Assembly: GCA_014804645.1 (NCBI GenBank) | Contig: JAAUZI010000088.1 | Coordinates: 1-45,605, forward strand | DNA length: 45,605 bases | Reading direction: 5' to 3' | Source: Lachnospiraceae bacterium | GTDB taxonomy: Bacteria; Bacillota; Clostridia; Lachnospirales; Lachnospiraceae | In this document: positions 30,222 through 38,466 of the stretch, in pieces | Position numbering within the stretch: the first letter of the stretch is position 1 | Layout of the letters: the number at the start of each line of letters is the position of its first letter | Made by a program: the position numbers and the translations under genes | Notes under the pieces: generated by a model | What the model saw: the letters and a program-made list of their open reading frames with translations, nothing else | Database searches by the model: none | Told to the model about the DNA's origin: nothing

Positions 30222-30481
30222 TCCTCCTTCTCCCCCGGCTTGTCCTCGTAGACTGCCTTGGCCATCCGCCAGATATTCTGAAAACCAGCAATTGCACCGA
30301 TAAAAAAGAACAACACCATGCAAAACGACGTGCCGAGTTTGCGGTCCAGCAAAATCCCCAGCCAGGACATAATCCCAATGGGCACCAGCATATTGATTCC
30401 GAATTGCATAATCAAAACCAGCGCACGGTACACACTCTTATCCTGTTTGTTTTTTCTCTCATAGGGCGGTTTTTTATCCAT
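30209..30481 (-). CDS. AtpZ/AtpI-family small membrane protein
   Basis: About 90 residues from ATG 30481 (MDKKPPYERKN): two membrane helices around GINMLVPIGIMSWLGILLDRKLGTS and FCMVLFFFIGAIAGF, the AtpZ pattern. AtpZ relatives are proposed to carry Mg2+ or Ca2+ near the synthase or assist assembly. No SD precedes this ATG, and the -10 box ends 7 bases before it, so either the message is leaderless or translation starts at GTG 30433 (MYRALVLIMQF), which has AGGA 7 bases upstream. First gene of the ATP synthase operon. Confidence 0.8.
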   Translation of the reverse strand: MDKKPPYERKNKQDKSVYRALVLIMQFGINMLVPIGIMSWLGILLDRKLGTSFCMVLFFFIGAIAGFQNIWRMAKAVYEDKPGEKEDGKQ

Positions 30482-30487
30482 TTCTTT

Positions 30488-30516
30488 ATTATATATAAAA
30501 TTTACCAAAAAGTCTA
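30488..30516 (-). promoter_or_regulatory. Promoter of the ATP synthase operon
   Basis: Minus-strand TAGACT and TATAAT separated by 17 bases. The predicted start falls at or next to the ATG at 30481. Confidence 0.6.
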
Positions 30517-30570
30517 GTGCCAGCATGCGATATCCCATGAAAATAAATAAAAATTTTCCGGAAAATAAAG

Positions 30571-30599
30571 TTGACTTCTGTTCGCCGACATTGTAGTAT
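30571..30599 (+). promoter_or_regulatory. Promoter of the DUF402 gene
   Basis: TTGACT and TAGTAT separated by 17 bases, about 50 bases upstream of the start and divergent from the ATP synthase promoter. Confidence 0.6.
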
Positions 30600-30647
30600 C
30601 ATTTTAACAAACACCCGATCTTTTTTCTGCCAATGAAAGGAGGCCCC

Positions 30648-31127
30648 ATGAGTGAATTACAACTGTACCGCAGGCGCCTGATTCCCGCCGAATGCATTCT
30701 GTTAAAGGACGACACTATCGTAAAACAGGCGGACGACCTGATTATCACCTCCTGGAAGACCCTGAATCCCAAGATCTCGTTCAGCCACGGCTGCTCCTGC
30801 TATTTTCTGAAGGAAGGATTCAAGATCAGCAAGTTTTACCGCCAGGATGGTTCCCTGTTATATTGGTACTGCGACATAGTAGAGTATGTCCACGATGAGC
30901 AGGTCCATACCCTGACCGTCACGGACCTGCTGGCAGACGTGATTGTCTATCCCGATGGCCGCACCAAGGTGGTGGACCTGGACGAGCTGGCACAGGCCTT
31001 TGAGACCGGTCTGCTGACCGCCGCGCAGCTCTCCGCAGCTCTGCGGCAGTTGAATCATTTGCTTACATATATTTACAAAGATAAATTTGACCAGCTGCAG
31101 ACGCAAATTGAAAGCCTCGGACTGTAA
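30648..31127 (+). CDS. DUF402-domain protein
   Basis: A 159-residue protein from ATG 30648 with AAAGGAGG 5 bases upstream. The pattern WYCDIVEYVHDE...LTVTDLLADVIVYPDGRTKVVDLDEL is the core of DUF402 (about residues 55-125), seen in the nucleoside tri/diphosphate phosphatase and FAU-1-type RNA-related proteins; acidic residues of the YPDG..VDLDEL segment could bind metal. C-terminal part is helical. Substrate cannot be read here. Its end lies in a hairpin that is repeated 2.5 kb downstream. Confidence 0.75.
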   Translation: MSELQLYRRRLIPAECILLKDDTIVKQADDLIITSWKTLNPKISFSHGCSCYFLKEGFKISKFYRQDGSLLYWYCDIVEYVHDEQVHTLTVTDLLADVIVYPDGRTKVVDLDELAQAFETGLLTAAQLSAALRQLNHLLTYIYKDKFDQLQTQIESLGL

Positions 31128-31138
31128 AGTCCGGGGCT
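31106..31138. repeat. 33-bp direct repeat, copy 1 (hairpin-forming)
   Basis: From aattgaaagcctcggac to ccggggct, this matches 33601-33633 at 31 of 33 positions. It contains agcctcggact-gtaa-agtccggggct, a hairpin over the DUF402 stop codon that can act as its terminator. The two copies bracket the lipoprotein gene pair. Confidence 0.85.
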
Positions 31139-31168
31139 CAGGCTGTACACAAAGCGTTATTTATGAAT

Positions 31169-32467
31169 CTATTTATTCTCACTTATATATACACTTGCTC
31201 GGTTTTGAATAATATTCGCAACATCATCGATATTCCGATCATCGTTAAACAAGTAATCTACTTCTTCCAGCAGGATATTATACAGGTCACGATCGACCGT
31301 TGCGTTATACTCGATTTTACTGATGATCAATTTTAGTGTTTCGGCATCTTCCGCAGATATTTCATAAATATTAATGGGGGCATCGCCATCAAAGCGTAAA
31401 ACCTCTTTCACTATCTTTTCGCCATTTACGTCATACTCTGTCCTCATCGCATCCTCTAATATTTGTTCCAGTGAGCTAACACGAAGTGGTAATCCGTTTT
31501 TGATGTTATCCTGGAATTCGCTGTCAAGCAGGCTCCTTACAAACCTCCATGCCTCCTCTTTATTTTTACTGGTTGAACTGATACCGATTGCAATACCAGC
31601 AGTATCCGCCATGCTCCCACATCCTGAATTAAGCGGATAACCAATATAAGTTGGTGTTTCACCATAAAGCATTCGTGTACCGGTTATATCATAAACATTG
31701 TCAATGGAAACCTGAACCAAAAGGGCATGGCCTTCCGCAATAATTGCCTTCGCCGAATAATCATCCGCCCAATTCAGACTCAGCGGAAATTGGTTAGCAA
31801 AATGTAAAAGTTCTTTAAAACTGTCACTGTTAAAACCACATGTGCCCTCCCCCCAATCAATATAGTTTTCCAGGCTCCCATAACAAAGCATTCCGAAAAC
31901 AGTTTTTTTCGTTTCCCCAGGGAAAAGAATGCTATCATCATCCAGCATATTGTAGGCATCTACCAATTGCTTAATATCCATCCTTTCCAAGCCTGCAAGT
32001 TCACTGTTGGCCGTAGTATAGGAGTCTATTCTATAGCTGGGCACAAGCACATACAGGTTGCCACCTACTTCAAAGGCTTCCATAATATTCATATAAAAAT
32101 CCTGTCTGTCAAACGACTTATCATTTCGCATAAAAGGGTATAAATCAGCCATCATTCCGCAGGAAACATCAAGCGGTGAATACAGGCTACCAAAATTAAT
32201 CATGTCAGGGCCTTTTCCGGCACTGATCTCGATTTTTATTTGATCAAGGGCTTCATATGGGTCCGGGTAATTGTCTAAATAATTTACAATCTCGATTTTT
32301 ACATCAGAATGATTCTCATTATATGAATTCACCCATTGCGATAAATTTGACCCTCCAAAGACCGCCAATGTCAAGGTTTTTGTTTCTGTTCCTGCCAATA
32401 CTTTCGCATTGCATCCGGTAAATAAAAAACACAGTAACAATAAAGTCCATGAGATATGCTTTTTCAT
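31169..32467 (-). CDS. Extracellular solute-binding lipoprotein
   Basis: About 432 residues from ATG 32467 (MKKHISWTLLLLCFLFTGC); GAGG lies 10 bases upstream. A lipoprotein signal with lipobox FTGC is followed by a type-1 sugar-type solute-binding fold: TLTLAVFGGSNLSQWVNSYNENHSDVKIEIVNY, then KGPDMINFGS, then ADTAGIAIGISSTSKNKEEAWRFVRSLL. No permease or ATPase gene is adjacent, so it is an orphan; ligand unknown. The gene is AT-richer than its neighbours, stands in a repeat-bounded block and follows a second lipoprotein gene by 38 bases, so the two are likely cotranscribed. Confidence 0.8.
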   Translation of the reverse strand: MKKHISWTLLLLCFLFTGCNAKVLAGTETKTLTLAVFGGSNLSQWVNSYNENHSDVKIEIVNYLDNYPDPYEALDQIKIEISAGKGPDMINFGSLYSPLDVSCGMMADLYPFMRNDKSFDRQDFYMNIMEAFEVGGNLYVLVPSYRIDSYTTANSELAGLERMDIKQLVDAYNMLDDDSILFPGETKKTVFGMLCYGSLENYIDWGEGTCGFNSDSFKELLHFANQFPLSLNWADDYSAKAIIAEGHALLVQVSIDNVYDITGTRMLYGETPTYIGYPLNSGCGSMADTAGIAIGISSTSKNKEEAWRFVRSLLDSEFQDNIKNGLPLRVSSLEQILEDAMRTEYDVNGEKIVKEVLRFDGDAPINIYEISAEDAETLKLIISKIEYNATVDRDLYNILLEEVDYLFNDDRNIDDVANIIQNRASVYISENK

Positions 32468-32505
32468 CCTGCTATTCCTCATTTTTCCATGCTCGCCCAA
32501 TATCC

Positions 32506-33537
32506 CTATTTGCCCACCGGAATGTATTTAAGATAGTAATCATTTCCGACATACCCCAGCAGAAACAGCCGGCCATCAGACAAAAATGCAAGTGGGCAGA
32601 ATTCCGTATCGCTGCTAAAGCCAATATCAGATAGCGGCACACGGTTTTCCATGACTCCAGTTTCCGTATCACAAGCCCAAACTCCACTGTATGGGCTAAA
32701 TAGCAAAAGATTTGTATCTGTACCACCGGACATCACACTAAAAGTCTCATCACCTGAAAAACAAAGGGACGAATCTTCATTTTTTAATGAGCAGTTTTCC
32801 ACATCAAGCTCGCCAATTTCCAATTTCTCACCCCGTTCACTGTGGATGAGATAAATCTGACCGTCCTTTCCGACTGCGGCTTGATAGGTCCATCCGGTTC
32901 CAAGAGACTTCGGTGTAAACCTGTACTTAAGCGCTCCTTCACTGTCAACGATTATTCCATCACGGTTCGCATTCGACCACTGTAAATAATATGTGCCGTC
33001 TTTATCGACTAGAAACCATCCCGGCAACTGTTTCGTTTCAAAATATGCGGAAATATCGATCACGCTGTCAATCTGATAGTCCTCATCAAGACGCCAGATA
33101 AACCACTCATCACCATTGCGACTCATGAGCAGGTGAATCCTCCCACAGGTATCCATGGCAATATTACATACATCCATCCCTTCTGGATTATCAATATTGA
33201 CCCGGCTATGTTCATCTGCGCCTATGGGCATAATATATAAATCCGGCGCGCCATAAACAAGATATATATTTTCTCCGTTGGATCTGCAACGACGCATAGC
33301 CCTCCCCAGATCAATATCATCCTCGCTGTGATAATGGATATCTTCCGCTTTAGTATTTACGGGAACTTCTAACAGCTTTGGTAAATCTTCAGAGGGGGCG
33401 TCATTTTTATCATCTTCATCATTTTCCGTTTCCGTAAAGCTCATTTCACTTTTTTCATTTACATAAGTATCCGCTGGCTTCGTCAAAGGATTGTCGCTTT
33501 GCCCACAGCCGGATAAAACGAATATGCCAGTGAACAA
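32506..33537 (-). CDS. Lipoprotein with propeller-like body, start codon unclear
   Basis: About 343 residues if TTG 33537 is used. The upstream in-frame codons, back to a TAG, read GKKVFFSLFTGIFVLSGC, a good lipoprotein signal, but contain no usable start; the TTG leaves only 10 residues before the Cys, too short. The DNA there is a chain of A and T runs, so a slip may have separated the ATG. An acidic linker (TETENDEDDKNDAPSED) precedes repeated beta segments (GTYYLQWSNANRDG, GQIYLIHSERGE, GRLFLLGYVGNDYYL) like a propeller or NHL/6-bladed fold. Function unknown; likely a cell-surface partner of the solute-binding lipoprotein. Confidence 0.6.
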   Translation of the reverse strand: MFTGIFVLSGCGQSDNPLTKPADTYVNEKSEMSFTETENDEDDKNDAPSEDLPKLLEVPVNTKAEDIHYHSEDDIDLGRAMRRCRSNGENIYLVYGAPDLYIMPIGADEHSRVNIDNPEGMDVCNIAMDTCGRIHLLMSRNGDEWFIWRLDEDYQIDSVIDISAYFETKQLPGWFLVDKDGTYYLQWSNANRDGIIVDSEGALKYRFTPKSLGTGWTYQAAVGKDGQIYLIHSERGEKLEIGELDVENCSLKNEDSSLCFSGDETFSVMSGGTDTNLLLFSPYSGVWACDTETGVMENRVPLSDIGFSSDTEFCPLAFLSDGRLFLLGYVGNDYYLKYIPVGK

Positions 33538-33600
33538 TGAAAAAAATACTTTTTTCCCAAAAAAACCTTTTTCCTACACATCCTTTACCCCTCCCTATCC

Positions 33601-33633
33601 AATTAAAAGCCTCGGACTGTAAAGCCCGGGGCT
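33601..33633. repeat. 33-bp direct repeat, copy 2 (terminator of the SleB-type gene)
   Basis: Copy 2 of the repeat at 31106-31138. On the minus strand AGCCCCGGGCT-TTAC-AGTCCGAGGCT is followed by TTTTAATT, just after the stop of the hydrolase gene at 33636, so it is also a plausible terminator for that gene. Confidence 0.8.
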
Positions 33634-33635
33634 TC

Positions 33636-34808
33636 TTAATAGAAAATATGTCCTCCTATGGATATGCCTGTCAGGCCGTCTATTGGAGTGCGGAAATACA
33701 CGCAGTTTCCCACATTACTCATACCGGACATAGCCTCCTCCGCCGCTCTGTAGCAGTCGGCATTGGCTTTGTTGTTCGTCAGCGCCAGCTCCAGCCTGCC
33801 GCTGCCCACCGGCGAAAACTGCTTTCTCTGATAGATCACACCCAGCACCGTGTCCGGGTATACGCTGCTCAGCACACGGTTTATCACCACCGCGCCCACC
33901 GCCAGTTTTCCCTCGTACGGCTCTCCTCCAGCCTCACAGTAGATCAGATTGGCCAACAGTCTCAGATCCCCATCCGCAAAAGTTATATCCGAAATATCGC
34001 GCCATGTGGCGTTGGCCGCCCGCTGAGACATGGCAATCTCCTGCTGTAGTTTCTTATTCAGATACTCCAGATCCTCCTCCAACTTTTTGATGTTGGCCTC
34101 ATACGCTCTGGCCTCCGCCTCCGCCTCCGAAATCTGGTCCGCATAGTCTGCCATGCGGTTGCTGGCCTGGCTGATCAGGCCGACCACCCGGCTTTTCTCT
34201 GCCTCTGTCTCAACCTTCAGATAGTCTAGCTCCTCCTTCTCCTGCCGCAGCCTTTCCTCCTCCGACTCAATGAACTCCCGGTTCTCAATGATCTGGTCCA
34301 GCATATCGTCATCCGCCTCGGCAATGCTCTCCGTGTAGGTGGAGAGATTCAGAAACCTGGCAAAACTGTCCCAGCTGAAAAAGGCCTCCAGCAGACTGTC
34401 CTGCCCCCTCTCATAGGCATACTGTATCCGCTTTTCCATGCAATCATACTGCCATGTTTCCTTCTCCTTGGCCTCCTCCAGCGCCTGTGTCGTCTCGACT
34501 ATCTCCTGCTCCTTGTCGCTGATCTGCTGCTCCAGCTCCGCCAGGTGGTCGCTGATCGCTGTCAGTTGCTCGTTCAATTCCGTCATCTGTCTCTTTAGGG
34601 AGTTCTGTTCCCCCCTCAGTCCGTTCAACTCCTGCTGATTGGCGTCCCGCTGGTTCTCCAGTTCGCCCTTCTCGTTCTCTTTGTCCGCAATCTCCTGCCT
34701 GGTGGAACTGGTGGCATACGAAACGGACGGCACGTTGACAAACATCAGCGCCGCCGCCACAAAAAATGCAATCTTTCGTATTGTCCTTCTTCTACAACAT
34801 ATTTTCAT
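33636..34808 (-). CDS. Exported coiled-coil cell wall hydrolase (SleB/CwlJ domain)
   Basis: A 390-residue protein with a signal peptide (about 1-33, IAFFVAAALMFVNVPSVSYA), a long coiled coil (about 35-265, PcsB/FtsX-partner-like) and a C-terminal SleB/CwlJ (Hydrolase_2) domain at 282-390: LRLLANLIYCEAGGEPYEGKL with the catalytic Glu in YCEA, AVGAVVINR, and YFRTPIDGLTG. SleB-type enzymes cleave spore or vegetative peptidoglycan; the coiled coil suggests control by a membrane complex during growth rather than spore cortex lysis. It starts 6 bases after the dCMP deaminase stop; SD weak (GAGAG). Confidence 0.85.
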   Translation of the reverse strand: MKICCRRRTIRKIAFFVAAALMFVNVPSVSYATSSTRQEIADKENEKGELENQRDANQQELNGLRGEQNSLKRQMTELNEQLTAISDHLAELEQQISDKEQEIVETTQALEEAKEKETWQYDCMEKRIQYAYERGQDSLLEAFFSWDSFARFLNLSTYTESIAEADDDMLDQIIENREFIESEEERLRQEKEELDYLKVETEAEKSRVVGLISQASNRMADYADQISEAEAEARAYEANIKKLEEDLEYLNKKLQQEIAMSQRAANATWRDISDITFADGDLRLLANLIYCEAGGEPYEGKLAVGAVVINRVLSSVYPDTVLGVIYQRKQFSPVGSGRLELALTNNKANADCYRAAEEAMSGMSNVGNCVYFRTPIDGLTGISIGGHIFY

Positions 34809-34814
34809 ACGCTC

Positions 34815-35303
34815 TCACAGTTCCAGTTCTACTTTTCTGCCTGTCTTACGATAGGGCACATACGCCACCCCCGCCGCGTCGAACATTTTCTTGGATGCCA
34901 CGTTGGAGGGCAAGCCCTTATACTTGTCGCTGGCATACACCACGGTCTTGATACCCGCCTGGATAATGGCCTTGGCGCACTCGTTACAGGGAAACAGAGA
35001 CACATACAGCTTGGTCCCCTCCAGAGAGCCTCCCCGGTAATTAAGTATCGCGTTGAGTTCGCTGTGGGTCACAAAAGGATATTTGGTATCCAGTTCCGCC
35101 TCCCCTTCTCTGGCCCACGGAAAGTCCTCATCCGCGCAGCCGTTGGGAAAGCCGTTGTAGCCCATGGACAGAATCTTGTTGTCCCGGCTGACAATACAGG
35201 CTCCCACCTGAGTGCTGGGATCCTTGGAACGCATGCCCGACAGCTGGGCCACTCCCATGAAATATTCATCCCAGCAGATATAGTCTTCTCTCTTGCCGCT
35301 CAT
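34815..35303 (-). CDS. dCMP deaminase
   Basis: A 162-residue zinc enzyme from ATG 35303 (MSGKREDYICWDEYFMG) with AGAGGAAGG upstream; 25 earlier in-frame codons lack support. It converts dCMP to dUMP for thymidylate synthesis. Zinc and catalytic sites: HSELNAI (HxE) and PCNECAK (PCxxC), with SKDPSTQVGACIV near the N-terminus. HSE instead of HAE is common in this group. Part of a minus-strand set with upp and rpiB; upp ends 10 bases upstream, suggesting one transcript. Confidence 0.92.
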   Translation of the reverse strand: MSGKREDYICWDEYFMGVAQLSGMRSKDPSTQVGACIVSRDNKILSMGYNGFPNGCADEDFPWAREGEAELDTKYPFVTHSELNAILNYRGGSLEGTKLYVSLFPCNECAKAIIQAGIKTVVYASDKYKGLPSNVASKKMFDAAGVAYVPYRKTGRKVELEL

Positions 35304-35313
35304 AGCCTTCCTC

Positions 35314-35943
35314 TTATCTGGTACCGAAGATACGATCTCCCGCATCTCCCAGACCAGGTACAATATACCCATGGTCATTCAGTTTCTCATCCAGAGCGCC
35401 GATGTACATATCCACATCTGGATGCTCCTGCTTCATCAGCTCCACGCCCTCCGGAGCGGCGATAATACACATGAAATGAATATTCTTGCAGCCCTTGTCC
35501 TTCAGCATCTGGATCGCCGCCACAGAGGAGCCGCCGGTAGCCAGCATGGGATCCACCACGAACACTTCCCTCTCCGCGCAGTCGGCGGGAAGCTTACAGT
35601 AATACTCCACCGGTTTCAAAGTTTCCGGGTCACGGTACAAACCGATATGGCCCACCTTGGCCGCAGGGATAAGATTCAACATGCCGTCCACCATGCCCAG
35701 GCCCGCCCGCAGAATAGGAACGATCGCCATTTTTTTGCCCCTGAGTTCCTTCACTGTGGCAGTACAGATCGGGGTCTCGATCTGCACCTCGTCCAACGGC
35801 AGATCCCGGGTGGCCTCATAGCAGATCAGCATGGCAATCTCGCTGATGGTCTGTCTGAAATCCTTGGTGCCGGTCTCTGTTCTCCGAATAAATCCAATTT
35901 TGTGCTGGATCAGGGGATGATCCATGATTACTACCTTTGCCAT
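35314..35943 (-). CDS. upp: Uracil phosphoribosyltransferase
   Basis: A 209-residue salvage enzyme that makes UMP from uracil and PRPP. The PRPP-binding loop is [11 protein letters not shown], the uracil region includes [23 protein letters not shown] at the C-terminus (only part quoted: [15 protein letters not shown]), and the N-terminal [20 protein letters not shown] is standard. AGGAGG lies upstream of ATG 35943 at slightly long spacing. It draws on PRPP, which prs in this window supplies. Confidence 0.97.
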   Translation of the reverse strand: MAKVVIMDHPLIQHKIGFIRRTETGTKDFRQTISEIAMLICYEATRDLPLDEVQIETPICTATVKELRGKKMAIVPILRAGLGMVDGMLNLIPAAKVGHIGLYRDPETLKPVEYYCKLPADCAEREVFVVDPMLATGGSSVAAIQMLKDKGCKNIHFMCIIAAPEGVELMKQEHPDVDMYIGALDEKLNDHGYIVPGLGDAGDRIFGTR

Positions 35944-35991
35944 TACACTCTGTCCTCCTAATATAAATTTCCACAGCCTCTCTGTTATACT

Positions 35992-36417
35992 CTAGTTCAG
36001 CATGGCCACTCTTCTCTTATGTTTCTCCTCCTCAGAGAAAGGCGTGTTCAGAAAAGTCTCCACAATGTCCAGGGCAAGATTGTCACCGAGCATGCCACCG
36101 CCCAGGGCAAGCACGTTGGCGTCGTTGTGCAGACGGGTCATCTTGGCCGAAAGAGTATCCGAGCACAGTGCGCAGCGCACCCCGGACACCTTGTTGGCCG
36201 CGATACTGATACCTATGCCTGTGGTACAGATCACGATCCCTTTCTCGCAGCTGCCCTCAGACACTGCCTGGGCCACCGCCTTTCCATAGACGGGATAATC
36301 CACGGACGCCTTGCTGTCGCACCCCATATCCTGATAGGGAATCTGTTTTTCCTCCAGATACTGGATTACCCTTTGTTTCAAATCGTAACCACCATGGTCA
36401 CTTCCAATCGCTATCAT
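35992..36417 (-). CDS. rpiB: Ribose-5-phosphate isomerase B
   Basis: A 141-residue isomerase of ribose 5-phosphate and ribulose 5-phosphate. ATG 36417 (MIAIGSDHGGYDLKQ) has AAGGAG 5 bases upstream; 12 earlier codons are unsupported. Motifs: SDHGGYDLK at the N-terminus, catalytic Cys in VICTTGIGISIAANK, and the anion-hole/active-site RCALCSDTLSA and LALGGGMLG regions. A RpiB-like sugar-phosphate isomerase (allose or galactose types) is the alternative. Leader gcggaaaggagtatatatg matches that of atpG. Confidence 0.92.
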   Translation of the reverse strand: MIAIGSDHGGYDLKQRVIQYLEEKQIPYQDMGCDSKASVDYPVYGKAVAQAVSEGSCEKGIVICTTGIGISIAANKVSGVRCALCSDTLSAKMTRLHNDANVLALGGGMLGDNLALDIVETFLNTPFSEEEKHKRRVAMLN

Positions 36418-36429
36418 ATATACTCCTTT

Positions 36430-36477
36430 CCGCACGCCGCATATCTGACGCACTCAAAACGCTCACCTGTCATATAT
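36430..36477. repeat. Palindromic leader upstream of rpiB
   Basis: CATATCTGAC pairs with GTCATATATG around about 25 bases (9 of 10 pairs), next to the rpiB SD; the mRNA-sense arm GATATGCGG resembles the other leader elements. Weaker than the mfd, pth and atpD copies. Confidence 0.35.
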
Positions 36478-36486
36478 GTCAAGAAA

Positions 36487-37569
36487 TCATTGTTCCCGGT
36501 TACTGTCCAGTTCCACCAATCTGTGTCCCGCCGCCTTCAGCAGACGGTTCATAATAGCCTGTCCCAGGCCCATGGCGTCAAAGCACTCCGAATATATCCT
36601 CGTCACCTGCTCGTCATCAAAGCGGCGCAGAATACCGTATAAATGTCTGGCGATGCTCTCCTCGTCCTGCCTGCTGCCCAGGCTGCAGATCAGGTCCGCC
36701 CGATACCCTGCCAGCGCCTCATCCGTTCCGATAACGCCCACCTTGTACCCCTGCGCCTGATCCTGTGCCGCATGAGCGTTGATGTAGGCTGTGACCTCCG
36801 CGACCTGTCCCGAGACAATAGTCAATTCTCCCCGCGGAGCGTAATGTCTGTACTTCATCCCCGGCGCCCTGGGAGCCTGTCCGCTGTCGGCCGTCAGGAT
36901 CGTCCCATCCAGGCTGACCTGGCCCAGCACCTCCGAAAGCATGTCCTGGGTGATGTATCCGGGGCGCAGAATCTGGGGCGGATCGACAGTCATATCCACA
37001 ATCGTGGATTCCAGACCAATGTCCCCGTCCCCACCGTCAATAATCACGTCGATTCTCCCCGCCATATCCTCTATCACATACCGGGCTGACGTGGGACTGG
37101 GTCTGCCGGAAAGGTTGGCGCTCGGCGCCGCCACATATCCGCCGCCGCAGGCGATCAGCCTGCGCGCTACCGGATGGGAAGGCATACGCACCGCCACCGT
37201 CTCAAGTCCCCCCGTAGTCTCCCGGGGAACCCGCTCTGCCTTAGGCAGAACCATGGTCAATGGTCCCGGCCAGAAAGCCTGCCCCAGCCGAAGGGCCGCC
37301 TCCGGCACCCGACTGACCACGGCCGCCATATCCTCCATCCGGGCAATATGGACGATCAGCGGATTGTCCGAAGGTCTGCCCTTGGCGGCATATATTTTTC
37401 GAGAGGACTCAGGATTCAGGGCGTCGCCTCCCAGACCGTACACCGTCTCTGTGGGAAAGGCCACCAGCCCTCCGCTGCGCAGTACCTCTCCTGCCTCCTG
37501 CAGAGCCTGTTCCTCCTCACAGGAGAATACGCCGTCCCGCCCATGTATTGTCATAATCTTTGTATCCAT
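36487..37569 (-). CDS. Threonylcarbamoyl-AMP synthase (Sua5/TsaC-family, long form)
   Basis: A 360-residue protein from ATG 37569; an adjacent ATG at 37572 is equally possible. It makes threonylcarbamoyl-AMP for t6A37 in tRNA. N-terminal YrdC domain (about 20-220): GLVAFPTETVYGLGGDA, KGRPSDNPLIVHI, FWPGPLTMVLP, and PSANLSGRPSPTSA. A C-terminal Sua5 domain (about 255-360) follows the ..PGMKYRHYAP linker, the two-domain Sua5 plan. First gene of a run with rpiB, upp, dCMP deaminase and the SleB-type hydrolase, expressed from the promoter at 37616-37644. Confidence 0.93.
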   Translation of the reverse strand: MDTKIMTIHGRDGVFSCEEEQALQEAGEVLRSGGLVAFPTETVYGLGGDALNPESSRKIYAAKGRPSDNPLIVHIARMEDMAAVVSRVPEAALRLGQAFWPGPLTMVLPKAERVPRETTGGLETVAVRMPSHPVARRLIACGGGYVAAPSANLSGRPSPTSARYVIEDMAGRIDVIIDGGDGDIGLESTIVDMTVDPPQILRPGYITQDMLSEVLGQVSLDGTILTADSGQAPRAPGMKYRHYAPRGELTIVSGQVAEVTAYINAHAAQDQAQGYKVGVIGTDEALAGYRADLICSLGSRQDEESIARHLYGILRRFDDEQVTRIYSECFDAMGLGQAIMNRLLKAAGHRLVELDSNREQ

Positions 37570-37615
37570 CATTTCCTACCCTGTATACCCCATGGGATAC
37601 TTTTCTGTACAGCTT

Positions 37616-37644
37616 ATCATAACACATTTTTCTTGATTTGTCTA
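37616..37644 (-). promoter_or_regulatory. Promoter upstream of the Sua5/TsaC gene
   Basis: Minus-strand TAGACA and TATGAT separated by 17 bases, about 45 bases ahead of the start. Confidence 0.6.
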
Positions 37645-37661
37645 ATCGGCAACCTTCTGGC

Positions 37662-38396
37662 TTATCTCTCGGTTTCCGCCAGATACTGCAATATGCCCAT
37701 ATGTATGGCCCACGCTACCCTGTCCTGATAGTCCTCCTGCCCCAGCAGCGCCGCCTCGGCCTGGTTGGAGAGAAAACCGCACTCCACGATGACAATGGGA
37801 ACGTCTGTCTTTTTCAGCAGATAATAGCTGTCGTTGGCCTTGATCTGTCGATGGTTCTCCGGGTCCAGTTTCTCTGTCAACTGCCCCTGCAGCAGTTCTG
37901 CCAGCAGCTGTCCGTCCCTGCTGCCGTCGTAGTAAAACACCTGGGCGCCATGCACATATTCCTCCGGATAGCTGTTCTGGTGGATACTGACAGTAATGGC
38001 AGGTTTTGTCTCCTCAATCAATGCGACTCTCCGTTTCATGTCCTGCACTTTTTTATTGGAAGCATCGCTGTCATACAGACCGTTGTCGTCCTCTCTGGTC
38101 ATTACCACTCTGACATCCTGGGCCTCCAAATACTGCCGTACCCGACAGGCAATACTCAAATTCACGTCCTTCTCCAGCAGCTGGTTTACTCCTATTTTTC
38201 CCGGGTCATTGCCCCCGTGGCCCGCGTCGATTACCACGCAAACTTGCTGCTCAGAGGAGTTTCCCCCGGAATCCGCGGTGCTCTCTACATTTCCTGCTCC
38301 CACAAACACTGCCGCGCTGCGGGCCACATGGATCATGGACAGAACCAGCAGCATGCCCAGAGCCAGTGAAAAAACCTTTTCCATCCGCTCCTTCAT
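37662..38396 (-). CDS. N-acetylmuramoyl-L-alanine amidase, CwlD-like
   Basis: A 244-residue protein from ATG 38396, with a membrane/signal segment at about 6-28. The Amidase_3 domain has zinc ligands in VVIDAGHGG (His), LLEKDVNLSIA (Glu) and SIHQNSYP (His), and the catalytic Glu in VIVECGFLSN. CwlD removes side chains during muramic-lactam formation in spore cortex; a vegetative amidase of the same family is possible. Start is ambiguous: ATG 38384 (METK-less form MEKVFSLALG) has AAGGAG only 3 bases away. The next gene on the strand is the Sua5/TsaC gene. Confidence 0.88.
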   Translation of the reverse strand: MKERMEKVFSLALGMLLVLSMIHVARSAAVFVGAGNVESTADSGGNSSEQQVCVVIDAGHGGNDPGKIGVNQLLEKDVNLSIACRVRQYLEAQDVRVVMTREDDNGLYDSDASNKKVQDMKRRVALIEETKPAITVSIHQNSYPEEYVHGAQVFYYDGSRDGQLLAELLQGQLTEKLDPENHRQIKANDSYYLLKKTDVPIVIVECGFLSNQAEAALLGQEDYQDRVAWAIHMGILQYLAETER

Positions 38397-38466
38397 ATCG
38401 ATAATACATCCTATCTCTTCTCAATTATCAATATATGTGTGCGGATTTGTCCGTATGCTGTCAAAG

